From contig NZ_CABFVU010000002.1 in NCBI RefSeq assembly GCF_902150045.1, positions 1,166,001-1,230,000 on the forward strand: DNA of 64,000 nucleotides, written 5' to 3'. This stretch comes from Chitinophaga polysaccharea (lineage in GTDB: Bacteria; Bacteroidota; Bacteroidia; Chitinophagales; Chitinophagaceae). How positions within the stretch are numbered: position 1 is the first letter of the stretch; every line of letters begins with the position of its first letter. Below are positions 1 through 9,689 of the stretch, piece after piece. The notes below the pieces were generated by a model, which saw only the letters and a program-made list of their open reading frames with translations, did not search any database and was not told the DNA's origin. The translations under genes and the position numbers were made by a program.

Positions 1-1
1 G

Positions 2-1855
2 AAATATCCGCTGAATGATACCATACAAACGCGCTGGGGAAAGATGTTTATCAAAGCGCAGGGCAAACATGCAGATACAACCGCCGGTTATGTACTGCAT
101 ATCATGAATGAAAAAACGTGGATGCAGATCATTCTCGCTACCATGAAAATTATGCCTGCCGCAAAAGCCGGCAGTGTAGTGGATCTTGAATATACTGATG
201 CCGCACCGGAACGTGGAGAAGATATTGTGAATGAACTGATCCGTGTGTATAGCCAGGCAGCTGTGGAAGATAAGAACAGGACCTCCGCCAATACCATGCG
301 GTTTGTGGAAGAGCGCCTGCGCATTGTCAGTGCAGAGCTGGGGCAGGCGGAAACAGAAGTGGAACATTTCAAAACCGCGCAGGGTATTGTTGATATCAGT
401 GAGCAAAGTAAAATATTCCTTGCCGGCGTACAGGAAAATGACCGCAAGATCAGCGAAGCCAATATGCAGCTATCTGTACTGGATGCCATTGAAAAATACG
501 TTACCAGCCAAAACCCTGGTGGTAATATTGTTCCGGGTACATTGGGTTTATCTGATCCTGTGTTACTGGAGCTGGTAAGCAGGCTTTCTGAAACGGAGCT
601 GCAACTGGAAAGGCTGCGTAAAACCACCGGTGAAAACAGCCCGTTGCTGGCAAGTTTAACCCGGCAGGTAGATCGCCTGAAACCCGCTATTATGGAGAAT
701 ATCGGGAGCCTCCGCACTAATCTTCAGGCCGGCCTGGCCCGCCTCCAGGCAGAGAACAGCCGCAATATGGGTATTATCCGCAGCGTGCCAGGAAAAGAAA
801 AAGCATTGCTGGAGGTAAGCAGGCAGCAGGTGATCAAAAATAATATCTACACCTTCCTGCTGGAGAAAAGAGAAGAAACCGCACTGGCATATGCAGCGGC
901 AGTATCAGATAGCCGTGTGGTGGATGCCGCGGAGGCGGCAGCATATGCTTTTAGTCCGCAGAAACCAATGGTGGTCGGCATCTCTGTACTGCTGGCACTG
1001 ACACTGGTGGCAGGATGCGTGTCGGTGAAGGATATGATGAACCGTGAAGTAATGTTCCGTGCAGATATTGAGAAAGTAACAACCGCGCCTATTGCATCAG
1101 AGATCATGTACCACGACGGCAAAGAAGCGATAGTAATGTCCAACAACAGCAGAACGGCTGTGGCAGAACAGTTCAGGGCATTGAGAACGTCGTTGTCTTA
1201 CATAGGGTTGAACGGCGACCGGAAAACATTACTGATCACGTCTTCCATATCAGGCGAGGGAAAAAGCTTTATATCCGTTAACCTGGCCATGAGCTTATCG
1301 CTTGCAAAAAAGAAAGTAGTATTGCTGGAGTTTGACCTGAGAAAGCCAATGGTCAGTAAAATGCTGAACATGCGTGCAGACCCCGGCATTAGCAACTACC
1401 TTGTTGGAAAGGCAACCCTGCAGCAGATACTGCAGCCAGTGGGAGACAATGAGTATCTCTATCTCCTGTCCGCTGGTATAATGCCGCCCAATCCCAGCGA
1501 GCTTATTCTCAATGGTGAGCTGGAGCGGTTGCTGAATGAACTGAAAGAACGTTTTGATTATATCATCATTGACTCGGCCCCTGTAGGGCTGGTAACCGAT
1601 GCCCGCCTGATATCGCCCTATTGTGATGCCACCTTGTATGTAGTGCGCCATCAGCGTACCCCGAAGAATTACCTTAAACTGATCGAGGAGTTATACCAGA
1701 ATAAAGAACTGGGAAAGCTGAACATTGTGTTTAACGGTATCAAACGTCAGGGAGTAGCAGGATATGGCTATGGGTCCGGATATGGAGATATTAACGGATA
1801 CGGATACACGGAAGTAACAAAGAAACCAGGATTATTCAGACGCAGCGTAAAATAA
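2..1855 (+). CDS. Polysaccharide co-polymerase / bacterial tyrosine autokinase (Wzc-like), 5' truncated
   Basis: The reading frame is open to the first base of the window, so the N-terminus (first transmembrane segment and most of the Wzz domain) lies outside. Visible parts in order are a long coiled-coil periplasmic region, a GNVR-type stretch just before the second membrane segment (about 965-1024), then a cytoplasmic BY-kinase domain. The Walker A motif SGEGKS is at 1250-1267, followed by a Walker A'-like segment (EFDLRKP) and a hydrophobic Walker B strand (IIIDSAP). The C-terminus is a Gly/Tyr-rich tail (about 1759-1818) that fits the autophosphorylated tyrosine cluster of Wzc/CpsD kinases. 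Family role: controls export and chain length of capsule or exopolysaccharide at the inner membrane. It heads the visible part of the polysaccharide operon. No Wzb-type cytoplasmic phosphatase is visible nearby. Confidence 0.93.
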   Translation, partial: KYPLNDTIQTRWGKMFIKAQGKHADTTAGYVLHIMNEKTWMQIILATMKIMPAAKAGSVVDLEYTDAAPERGEDIVNELIRVYSQAAVEDKNRTSANTMRFVEERLRIVSAELGQAETEVEHFKTAQGIVDISEQSKIFLAGVQENDRKISEANMQLSVLDAIEKYVTSQNPGGNIVPGTLGLSDPVLLELVSRLSETELQLERLRKTTGENSPLLASLTRQVDRLKPAIMENIGSLRTNLQAGLARLQAENSRNMGIIRSVPGKEKALLEVSRQQVIKNNIYTFLLEKREETALAYAAAVSDSRVVDAAEAAAYAFSPQKPMVVGISVLLALTLVAGCVSVKDMMNREVMFRADIEKVTTAPIASEIMYHDGKEAIVMSNNSRTAVAEQFRALRTSLSYIGLNGDRKTLLITSSISGEGKSFISVNLAMSLSLAKKKVVLLEFDLRKPMVSKMLNMRADPGISNYLVGKATLQQILQPVGDNEYLYLLSAGIMPPNPSELILNGELERLLNELKERFDYIIIDSAPVGLVTDARLISPYCDATLYVVRHQRTPKNYLKLIEELYQNKELGKLNIVFNGIKRQGVAGYGYGSGYGDINGYGYTEVTKKPGLFRRSVK

Positions 1856-1957
1856 CAACGCTGTAATCACTCAAAATAACCAAAGGGCAATACATTGCCT
1901 GTACCTGCCTTTATAAATTCTGCACAAAACTATCCGATCACCTTAAAACCGGCTACT

Positions 1958-2470
1958 ATGTTTAATGAACAGCCTCCGGTCTGGTATGCGGTATATACCC
2001 GGCCCAAATGCGAAAAAAAAGTGGCAGACCTTTTCACCCGAAAAAAGGTGGAGCACTACGTTCCTGCTACACCAGTGGTACGTGCCCGTAAGATCATCCA
2101 GGAACCTCTTTTCCCATCCTACGTATTTGTGCATATTCCTGAAAGCAGGAGCTGGGTGGTAAAGGAAACAGACAACGTGATCAATTTTGTTTACTGGCTG
2201 GGGCAACCGGCAGTGATACCGGATCACGAAATAGCCCTGATCCGTCATTTTATCCGGGATTATGAAGACGTGTCTGTGGAGAAGTTTCCCATACAGGCGA
2301 AAGAAGAACAGCAACAACGTACGGCCACTTCAGCCAAAATACTGCAGATCAGCCGCAATCGTGTAAAGGTGGAACTGAGCACCCTGGGCTGCATGCTGGT
2401 AGCAACGGTGCCATCCAGGGAAATGACCGTGATCACAGGACATAAAACCGTTAACGGACATCATTACTGA
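1958..2470 (+). CDS. UpxY/NusG-like transcription antiterminator
   Basis: A protein of 170 aa with the NGN fold signature near the start (WYAVYTRPKCEKKV) and a C-terminal KOW-like segment (about residues 125-165). Members of the UpxY/LoaP-type NusG paralogue family bind RNA polymerase at the start of long polysaccharide operons and suppress premature termination. I chose the ATG at 1958 because it puts the conserved WYxxYTRP motif eight residues in; the in-frame TTG at 1895 would add an unconserved 21-residue tail. It sits between the tyrosine kinase and manC rather than at the head of the operon, at least within the visible part. Confidence 0.85.
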   Translation: MFNEQPPVWYAVYTRPKCEKKVADLFTRKKVEHYVPATPVVRARKIIQEPLFPSYVFVHIPESRSWVVKETDNVINFVYWLGQPAVIPDHEIALIRHFIRDYEDVSVEKFPIQAKEEQQQRTATSAKILQISRNRVKVELSTLGCMLVATVPSREMTVITGHKTVNGHHY

Positions 2471-2488
2471 CCATAAACCAATCATTCC

Positions 2489-3511
2489 ATGATGCAGCAT
2501 ATTCTCCTTTGCGGTGGCTCCGGCACACGGTTATGGCCATTGTCTAACCAGCAAACGCCCAAGCAGTTACTTACCCTGTTTGATGGCTATAGTCTTTTAC
2601 AGCTGGCCTTCCGGCGGAACCGTTTTGCCTGTGGTAAAGTAATGGCAATTGTTAATGAGCAACAATCTGCCATTGTGCAGGAACAACTGGAACAGGCCGG
2701 CGCAGCTGCCCCGGTATGCCTGGCAGAACCTGTAGGCCGTAACACCGCCGCAGCGATTGCCCTGGCAGCCTTCACCACGACGCCGGAAACCATATTGCTG
2801 ATCACACCTGCAGATCACCTTATTGGTACGCCAGACAGATATGCCATGGCTATTGAAACGGCCGGCCTGCTGGCTGCAGGTAATCATATTGTTACCATTG
2901 GCCTGGTACCTACGCGTCCTGATACCGGTTTCGGCTACATCAATTATTCCGGCCACGATGTACTTCGTTTCGTGGAAAAACCCGATCGCACGGTAGCGGA
3001 AGCTATGCTGGCGGCCGGCGGGTTCCTCTGGAACAGCGGCATCTTCTGTTGTAAGGCAGGCATTATGCTGCAGGAACTGCAAAAGCATGCACCGGCCATT
3101 TATGAAGCTGCTGCCATTGCAGCGGAAGAATGGAAGCAGACCGGTGTGCTGTCGAGGGAAAGCATGGAAGCCATACCGGCTGACAGCATCGACTATGCTG
3201 TACTGGAGAAAAGCGATATCGTAAAAGTAGTGCCCAGTAAAATGGACTGGAGCGATGTAGGCAGCTATGAAGCGCTGGCAGACGCCCTCTCACACCATTA
3301 CCAGTACAGGAACCACCAGGCAGTATTTATTCAAAGCGATCCGCGCAAAAGCATAGTGATCGGGAAAGACAAACTGGTAGCCCTGGTAGGTGTGGAGAAC
3401 ATGGTGGTGGTGAACACGGAAAGCGCACTGCTCATCATGCAGAAAGGCAGTGGTCAGGATATTAAACAACTGCATCAATGGGTAAGGGAAAACCGCCCGG
3501 AATTGCTTTAA
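2489..3511 (+). CDS. manC: Mannose-1-phosphate guanylyltransferase
   Basis: Makes GDP-mannose from mannose-1-phosphate and GTP in the cytoplasm, the first committed step towards GDP-fucose. The nucleotidyltransferase signature [11 protein letters not shown] is at residues 9-19 and an FVEKP sugar-binding motif is near residue 161. At 340 aa it carries the pyrophosphorylase domain and a short beta-helical tail but lacks the phosphomannose isomerase domain of bifunctional ManC/AlgA (about 470 aa). It is followed after 25 bp by fcl and, further on, gmd, which use its product. The start has two adjacent ATG codons (2489 and 2492); either is possible. Confidence 0.9.
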   Translation: MMQHILLCGGSGTRLWPLSNQQTPKQLLTLFDGYSLLQLAFRRNRFACGKVMAIVNEQQSAIVQEQLEQAGAAAPVCLAEPVGRNTAAAIALAAFTTTPETILLITPADHLIGTPDRYAMAIETAGLLAAGNHIVTIGLVPTRPDTGFGYINYSGHDVLRFVEKPDRTVAEAMLAAGGFLWNSGIFCCKAGIMLQELQKHAPAIYEAAAIAAEEWKQTGVLSRESMEAIPADSIDYAVLEKSDIVKVVPSKMDWSDVGSYEALADALSHHYQYRNHQAVFIQSDPRKSIVIGKDKLVALVGVENMVVVNTESALLIMQKGSGQDIKQLHQWVRENRPELL

Positions 3512-3536
3512 ACATAAACACAATCAATCAATACGT

Positions 3537-4481
3537 ATGGAGGCAAACGATCTTATATATGTAGCCGGCCACCGCGGAATGGTAGGAAGTGCTATTAAAA
3601 GAAGACTGGAAACACTAGGTTACCAGCACATTATTACCCGCTCATCCGGTAGCCTGGATTTAAGGAATGCCGCTGCGGTAGACGAGTTTTTTGCAAAGGA
3701 AAAACCGGCGTATGTATTCCTGGCCGCCGCCAAAGTAGGTGGTATCCATGCCAATAATACCTATCGCGCAGAGTTCCTCTACGACAACCTCATGATTGCC
3801 GCCAATGTGATCCATGCAGCATGGAAACATAATGTTACCAAGCTGCAGTTCCTCGGGAGTTCCTGCATTTATCCCCGTATGGCCCCGCAGCCTATTAAGG
3901 AAAGCTTCCTGCTAACAGGTTTGCTGGAGCAAACCAATGAGCCTTATGCCATCGCTAAGATCGCAGGCATTAAGTTATGCGAAGCTTACCGCGATCAGTA
4001 TGGTTGCAACTTTATCAGCGTAATGCCTACCAATCTGTTTGGTATCGGCGATAATTATCACCCGGAGAATGCACATGTGCTTCCGGCCCTGATCCGCCGC
4101 TTTCATGAAGCCAAAGTAAACCAGAAGCCTTCCGTAACCGTATGGGGAACGGGAACGCCTAAACGGGAATTTCTTTTTGCAGATGACCTGGCAGATGCCT
4201 GTGTATATCTCATGCAGCATTACAACGACAAAGAACCGGTGAACATAGGGAAGGGAGAAGATATCACTATCAGGCAACTGGCAGAATACATCCGGGAAGT
4301 GGTATGCTACGAAGGAGACATCATTTTTGACGACACAAAACCCGATGGCACGCCCCGTAAGCTCATGGATGTATCGAAGCTGCACCGCCTGGGGTGGAAG
4401 CACAGCATCAGTCTGAAAGAGGGGCTGGTAATGGCTTACCGCGACTTCCTGCAGCAGGATCAGTTCAAATTACAATCTTAA
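3537..4481 (+). CDS. fcl: GDP-L-fucose synthase (epimerase/reductase)
   Basis: Converts GDP-4-keto-6-deoxymannose to GDP-L-fucose with NADPH. Extended short-chain dehydrogenase of 314 aa with the dinucleotide-binding motif GHRGMVG at residues 11-17, the conserved GSSC segment at 107-110 and the catalytic YxxxK pair Tyr137/Lys141. The [22 protein letters not shown] stretch is characteristic of GDP-fucose synthases. It lies in the same operon as gmd, which makes its substrate, although the two are separated by ugd; they are usually adjacent. Confidence 0.93.
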   Translation: MEANDLIYVAGHRGMVGSAIKRRLETLGYQHIITRSSGSLDLRNAAAVDEFFAKEKPAYVFLAAAKVGGIHANNTYRAEFLYDNLMIAANVIHAAWKHNVTKLQFLGSSCIYPRMAPQPIKESFLLTGLLEQTNEPYAIAKIAGIKLCEAYRDQYGCNFISVMPTNLFGIGDNYHPENAHVLPALIRRFHEAKVNQKPSVTVWGTGTPKREFLFADDLADACVYLMQHYNDKEPVNIGKGEDITIRQLAEYIREVVCYEGDIIFDDTKPDGTPRKLMDVSKLHRLGWKHSISLKEGLVMAYRDFLQQDQFKLQS

Positions 4482-4492
4482 AAACCAGTGGT

Positions 4493-5839
4493 ATGAAAGT
4501 AGTCATTGTAGGAACAGGATATGTAGGATTGGTTACCGGTGCATGCCTGGCCGAAGTGGGAACCAGTGTTACCTGCGTGGATGTGGATGCAGGAAAGATA
4601 GCAAGGCTTCAGCAAGGGGTATTGCCTATCTACGAACCAGGCTTGCCTGAAATGGTGATGCGCAATCAGGCCGCCGGCCGTCTTGCATTCACTACTTCAC
4701 TGGCCAGTGCATTGCCCGGTGCAGAAGTGGTATTCATCGCGGTGGGAACACCACCGGGAGAAGATGGCAGCGCTGATCTGAAATACGTATTGCAGGTAGC
4801 ACGTGAAGTAGGACAGCACATGGAGCATTACCTGCTGCTGGTCACAAAAAGCACGGTGCCGGTGGGTACTGCTGCCCGTGTGAACCGCGCGGTAAAGGAA
4901 AGTCTTTCCGCCCGCGGAATGTTTATCGAATACGACGTAGCTTCTAACCCTGAATTCCTGAAGGAAGGTGCAGCCGTTAATGATTTCCTGAAACCGGATC
5001 GTATAGTCGCCGGCGTAAGCACCACTCATGCCCGTGAAGTATTGGAGCAGCTATACCGCCCTTTCGTATTAAACGGGCACCCGCTGTTGTTTATGGATAT
5101 TGCTTCCGCAGAGATGACCAAATATGCCGCCAACGCCATGCTGGCCACGCGGATCTCCTATATGAATGATATCGCCAATGTATGCACACTGGTAGGAGCA
5201 GATGTGAACCAGGTGCGCAAAGGCATTGGCAGCGATCCCCGTATAGGAAAACATTTCCTGTATCCGGGTATTGGTTACGGAGGCTCCTGTTTTCCTAAAG
5301 ATGTAAAAGCCCTGATCCAGACCGGCCGCGAATATGGCTACCAGCTTCGAATCCTGGAAGCAGTGGAAGCAGTAAATGAAGACCAGAAAAAGATATTATC
5401 AGATAAAGTGCTCCGTCATTTCGATGGGGATATCAGGGGCCGCACATTTGCCGTATGGGGGTTGTCGTTTAAGCCCAATACCGACGATATGCGGGAAGCG
5501 CCATCCCTGGTGCTGATCAACAGCCTGCTGGATGCCGGCGCACAGGTTCGTGTATACGATCCCGTTGCCATGGAGGAAGCGTTGCCGCTGCTGGGCAACA
5601 GCGTCACATTTGCAAAGGATATGTATGCCGCCGCGGAAGGTGCTGATGCCGTACTACTGGTAACGGAATGGAATGCCTTCCGGATGCCCGACTGGCCGCG
5701 CCTGCGCAGCTTACTGCAAACACCTTTACTGTTCGATGGCAGGAATATCTATGATGATGTACAACTGGTAAAACACGGGTTCACCTATTATGGTATCGGT
5801 AATAATGCCGCTGCCGCAGTAAATGCACTCATGCAATAA
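4493..5839 (+). CDS. ugd: UDP-glucose 6-dehydrogenase
   Basis: Oxidises UDP-glucose to UDP-glucuronate with two NAD+. The Rossmann motif GTGYVG is at residues 7-12, and the catalytic cysteine is Cys266 in the GYGGSCFPKD motif, with the C-terminal UDP-binding domain following. The length of 448 aa matches the family. The frame is open further upstream to 4394, inside fcl, but the ATG at 4493 starts the conserved MKVVIVGTGYVG sequence and lies 12 bp after the fcl stop. Its presence predicts a glucuronic acid (or derived) residue in the polymer. Confidence 0.95.
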   Translation: MKVVIVGTGYVGLVTGACLAEVGTSVTCVDVDAGKIARLQQGVLPIYEPGLPEMVMRNQAAGRLAFTTSLASALPGAEVVFIAVGTPPGEDGSADLKYVLQVAREVGQHMEHYLLLVTKSTVPVGTAARVNRAVKESLSARGMFIEYDVASNPEFLKEGAAVNDFLKPDRIVAGVSTTHAREVLEQLYRPFVLNGHPLLFMDIASAEMTKYAANAMLATRISYMNDIANVCTLVGADVNQVRKGIGSDPRIGKHFLYPGIGYGGSCFPKDVKALIQTGREYGYQLRILEAVEAVNEDQKKILSDKVLRHFDGDIRGRTFAVWGLSFKPNTDDMREAPSLVLINSLLDAGAQVRVYDPVAMEEALPLLGNSVTFAKDMYAAAEGADAVLLVTEWNAFRMPDWPRLRSLLQTPLLFDGRNIYDDVQLVKHGFTYYGIGNNAAAAVNALMQ

Positions 5840-5869
5840 CTATTTCTTTATCACTAAAATAATAATCGT

Positions 5870-6967
5870 ATGAAAGTAGCCCTGATAACAGGTATTACCG
5901 GCCAGGATGGCGCTTATCTGGCAGAACTGCTGCTGGGAAAAGGATATATGGTACATGGCGTAAAACGGCGCGCCTCACTGATCAATACAGAAAGAATTGA
6001 TCATCTCTACCAGGATATGCACAGCGAGAATGTACGTTTCCGCTTGCATTATGGCGATATGACCGACAGTACCAACCTCATACGCATTATACAGGAAACC
6101 CAACCCGACGAAATATACAACCTGGCGGCCATGAGCCATGTGCGCGTGAGCTTCGATACGCCGGAATACACCGCCAATGCAGATGGCATCGGTACCCTGC
6201 GACTCCTGGAAGCCCTGCGTATCCTGAAAATGGAAAAGAAAACACGCATCTATCAGGCCAGTACCTCTGAGTTGTATGGGCTGGTACAGGAAGTACCGCA
6301 ACGCGAAACCACGCCATTTTATCCCCGCAGCCCTTATGCCGTTGCTAAATTATATGCCTACTGGATCACTGTAAACTACCGCGAGGCATATGGTATGTAT
6401 GCCTGCAACGGGATCCTCTTTAACCATGAGAGCCCCCTGCGTGGCGAAACTTTCGTGACCCGCAAGATCACCAGGGGAGCGGCTGCTATTGCCCTGGGGC
6501 TACAGGATAAGCTGTATCTGGGTAACCTGGATGCACAACGCGACTGGGGCCATGCGAAAGACTATGTGGAGGCAATGTGGCGTATCCTGCAGCAGGAAAC
6601 ACCGGACGATTATGTAATTGCCACCGGCATCACCACCACCGTAAGGGAATTTGTGCGCATGGCCTTTGCAGAACTGGGTATTGAGATCACTTTCTCCGGT
6701 AGCGGTGTGGAAGAAATTGGTACAGTAACGGCCTGTACAAATGAAGTATATGCGTTGCCGTTAGGAAAGGAAGTAGTGGCCATTGATCCACGTTATTTCC
6801 GGCCTACAGAAGTAGAGCTGCTTATAGGCGACCCCACCAAGTCCAAAACAGTGCTGGGATGGGAACCCGCTTACGACCTGGCTGCACTGGTAAAGGAAAT
6901 GATGGCCGGCGATGTGGCATTGTTTGCAAAAAAAGAAGTTACACAACTGGAACATTTAATCGGATAA
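5870..6967 (+). CDS. gmd: GDP-mannose 4,6-dehydratase
   Basis: Converts GDP-D-mannose to GDP-4-keto-6-deoxy-D-mannose, the substrate of Fcl. Extended SDR of 365 aa with the GITGQDG nucleotide motif at residues 8-14, the VKRRAS segment that contacts NADP, the catalytic Thr132 in STSELYG, and Tyr156/Lys160 (YxxxK). With manC and fcl it completes the route from mannose-1-phosphate to GDP-L-fucose within one operon. Confidence 0.95.
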   Translation: MKVALITGITGQDGAYLAELLLGKGYMVHGVKRRASLINTERIDHLYQDMHSENVRFRLHYGDMTDSTNLIRIIQETQPDEIYNLAAMSHVRVSFDTPEYTANADGIGTLRLLEALRILKMEKKTRIYQASTSELYGLVQEVPQRETTPFYPRSPYAVAKLYAYWITVNYREAYGMYACNGILFNHESPLRGETFVTRKITRGAAAIALGLQDKLYLGNLDAQRDWGHAKDYVEAMWRILQQETPDDYVIATGITTTVREFVRMAFAELGIEITFSGSGVEEIGTVTACTNEVYALPLGKEVVAIDPRYFRPTEVELLIGDPTKSKTVLGWEPAYDLAALVKEMMAGDVALFAKKEVTQLEHLIG

Positions 6968-6977
6968 TATAAGCAAC

Positions 6978-8531
6978 ATGCAGGTAGCAAACAGGGTGAT
7001 ACTGAATACAGGCGCGCTTTACGGACGGATGCTGATCACCGTTTTTATTTCCCTGTACGCCACCAGGCTGGTACTTAATCTCCTGGGCGCGGCAGACTAT
7101 GGATTGTTTAACCTGATCAGCGGGGTCATTGCCATGTTATCTTTCCTGAACATGGCAATGACTATCAGCACGCAACGGTATATGTCGTTTCACCTGGGCA
7201 CAAGGGATACGCATAAACTGAGACTGGTGTTTAATTCGAGCGTATTGCTGCATTTCGTATTAGGACTGGCCCTGGTGCTGTTGTTTGAAGTAATGGGGAG
7301 TTACCTTTTTGATCATGTGCTCAACTACCCGGCATCCCGCACCGTGGCAGCCAAGCTCATTTTCCAGTTCATGGTGGTCAGCGCTTTCTTTACCATCATT
7401 TCCGTGCCTTATGATGCTACGCTGATAGCACAGGAGAACATGGTAATGGTGGCTATACTGGGTATTGTAGAATCTGTAGGCAAGTTGCTGATTGCGCTCA
7501 GCCTGCAATATACTTCTTACGACCGGCTGATTGTGTATGGAGGACTGATGGCACTGCTTACTATATTACTGCTCGTATTCAAACAGGTATACTGTGCAGT
7601 GAAATATGAAGAAAGCCGTATCCGGATACGGAAGTATTTCGATCGCAACCTGCTGAAAGAAATGTTTGCTTATGCAGGATGGAATATGTTTGGCGCGGGC
7701 AGTTTTGTAGCGCGTAACCAGGGGCTTGCCCTTTTGCTGAATATTTTCTTTGGCACTATTGTAAATGCCGCTTATGGCATCGCTAACCAGGTAAATGCAC
7801 AGCTCAGCTACTTTTCTGTTACCATGCTGCGGGCGTTGAACCCGCAGATCATTAAAAGTGAAGGCAGTGGCGATCGCCCGCGTATGTTGCGCCTGGCCAT
7901 GATTGCCAGTAAGTTTTCCTTCTACCTGCTGAGTTTTTTTGCTATCCCCATGATGATAGAAATGCCTTTTGTATTGCAATGCTGGTTAAAACAAGTACCT
8001 GCTTTTACGGTAATGATGTGCCGCCTTGTCATCATCGCTACATTGATCAACCAGTTATCATCGGGCATACAGGTGGCGGTGCAGTCGGTGGGCAAAATAA
8101 GGAAGTACCAGGTGATAGTGAGCACTATGGTGCTGTTCAATATACCCATTGCCTGGCTGCTGCTGAAAGCAGGGTACCCCGCATCATCAGTGCTTATCAG
8201 TGCTATCATAATAGAAGTAGTGAGTGGTGTTTACCGTATGGTGGCTGCAAAGAATATCACGGGTTTGTCGCCGGCCGTATTTACACGGCAGGTGGTCATT
8301 AAGGCAATTGTGCCGGTACTGCTGGCAGCCGGACTGTCCTGTATTCCACAGCTATTCATGGCGGAAGGGTTTGTAAGGCTGGGCATAACAACATTGGTAA
8401 GTATTATAAGTATTGTGTTCCTCATCCGGCTTATCGGGCTTACAACAGATGAAACGGCAAAAGTGGAACAATTGCTTAACAGGATTTTTACAAAACTACA
8501 GGCGGGACTGGTGGTATTAAAAGCGAATTAA
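6978..8531 (+). CDS. wzx: Polysaccharide flippase (Wzx/MOP superfamily)
   Basis: A 517-aa protein that is mostly hydrophobic, with about 12-14 predicted membrane segments. The N-terminal pattern (short amphipathic start, then LYATRLVLNLLGAADYGLFNL) is typical of O-antigen translocases. It would flip undecaprenyl-linked repeat units across the inner membrane. It lies 10 bp after gmd and 3 bp before a glycosyltransferase, so it is co-transcribed with the biosynthetic genes. With the Wzy-like protein at 9682 and the Wzc-like kinase this indicates a Wzx/Wzy-dependent pathway. Confidence 0.88.
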   Translation: MQVANRVILNTGALYGRMLITVFISLYATRLVLNLLGAADYGLFNLISGVIAMLSFLNMAMTISTQRYMSFHLGTRDTHKLRLVFNSSVLLHFVLGLALVLLFEVMGSYLFDHVLNYPASRTVAAKLIFQFMVVSAFFTIISVPYDATLIAQENMVMVAILGIVESVGKLLIALSLQYTSYDRLIVYGGLMALLTILLLVFKQVYCAVKYEESRIRIRKYFDRNLLKEMFAYAGWNMFGAGSFVARNQGLALLLNIFFGTIVNAAYGIANQVNAQLSYFSVTMLRALNPQIIKSEGSGDRPRMLRLAMIASKFSFYLLSFFAIPMMIEMPFVLQCWLKQVPAFTVMMCRLVIIATLINQLSSGIQVAVQSVGKIRKYQVIVSTMVLFNIPIAWLLLKAGYPASSVLISAIIIEVVSGVYRMVAAKNITGLSPAVFTRQVVIKAIVPVLLAAGLSCIPQLFMAEGFVRLGITTLVSIISIVFLIRLIGLTTDETAKVEQLLNRIFTKLQAGLVVLKAN

Positions 8532-8534
8532 CAT

Positions 8535-9689
8535 ATGAACATTCTTTTCTTCACAGACATATCTCCCTTTCCGCAAAACGGGGGAGAAAGGATCAGGAGC
8601 TATTACCTGATCAAAGCTTTATCGCAGCTGGGCTATGAGGTGATTGCCGTGGTGAGGAACGTGGAGAAGGTAGACTTACAGAAATACCATCTCCCAAATG
8701 TTACTTTTTATACCTATGAAACAAAACCATTCGATCTGCTCACCCGCATCACCGGTAAGCAATATTTTCAACGCTCTGCCACAGTGATGAACATTTTTGA
8801 AGAAGTGTGCCGGGAATATCCATTGGCAGCTGCAATATTGGACTATGGCTATGTTGGACATTATATTTCCTATTTCCGGCAAAAGCAGATCCCGGTTATT
8901 TTAGGCACTCACAATGCACAACCAATGATCACCTGGCAGCTACCTTCCAAGGGCCTGGTAGATAAGCTGCGTAAGTGGCAGCTGTTCAGTATGGAAAAGC
9001 TGCATGAGCGCATGTACTTTAATAAAGCGGCTGCAGTGCTGGTAGTTAGTGATGATGATAATGCCTATCATACACGCTTCCTGCCAAAGCAGAAAGTTTT
9101 TACCATTCCTAACTTCCTTGATGAGAAGGACTATCACTTCTCCGGGAAAAAGCAGCAACGGGTGCTGGTAATGACGGCTAACTTCGGCGTATATATGAAT
9201 TTTGCCGGTCTGAAATGGTTCATCGAGAATGTATGGGACGACGAATTGGCAAGTAAGTACGACCTGTGGCTGGTTGGCAGGGGATCAAAAGAAGCGCTGA
9301 AACAGATTACCGGTAAAGAAGAGTATCGCAATATTGTAGCCTTTGGAAAAGTTGATGATGTGAAATGGTATATTTCTGTGGCGAGCGCGGTGATCATTCC
9401 GCTGGTACATGGCAGCGGCACACGCCTCAAATGCCTGGAAGCCATGGCTCTCAGCACGCCCATTATCAGTACCCGCAAAGGGGTGGAGGGAGTGAAAAGC
9501 CATCACTTTATTGTATCTGATGAACCACAGGCGTTTAAGCAATCTTTACTCCGGTTTGATCCCGAAACAGATAAAGGCGCCCGGCTACGGGAGGATTTTT
9601 TACAGGAATATAGCATGGATGTAAACCGGCAACGGTTACAGCAAATTGTTCATTACGCCGTGCGCGGTAAAATGCCCGCCTATGTTTAA
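8535..9689 (+). CDS. Glycosyltransferase, GT4-like
   Basis: A 384-aa GT-B fold protein. The N-terminal acceptor domain begins MNILFFTDISPFPQNGGERI, a common start of GT4 enzymes, and the C-terminal half contains the nucleotide-sugar region with SGTRLKCLEAMALSTPIIST and a downstream Glu-rich segment (EX7E-like). Probably adds one sugar of the repeat unit at the cytoplasmic face. Donor and acceptor cannot be read from sequence. Its last bases overlap the start of the following polymerase gene by 8 bp, indicating translational coupling. Confidence 0.85.
   Translation: MNILFFTDISPFPQNGGERIRSYYLIKALSQLGYEVIAVVRNVEKVDLQKYHLPNVTFYTYETKPFDLLTRITGKQYFQRSATVMNIFEEVCREYPLAAAILDYGYVGHYISYFRQKQIPVILGTHNAQPMITWQLPSKGLVDKLRKWQLFSMEKLHERMYFNKAAAVLVVSDDDNAYHTRFLPKQKVFTIPNFLDEKDYHFSGKKQQRVLVMTANFGVYMNFAGLKWFIENVWDDELASKYDLWLVGRGSKEALKQITGKEEYRNIVAFGKVDDVKWYISVASAVIIPLVHGSGTRLKCLEAMALSTPIISTRKGVEGVKSHHFIVSDEPQAFKQSLLRFDPETDKGARLREDFLQEYSMDVNRQRLQQIVHYAVRGKMPAYV

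Noticed and set aside
88-717. 209-aa minus-strand ORF opposite the tyrosine kinase
   Set aside because: Antisense shadow of a clearly conserved gene; no family pattern.
1895-1957. Upstream TTG start for the UpxY-like gene
   Set aside because: The added residues are not family-like; ATG 1958 gives the normal NGN start.
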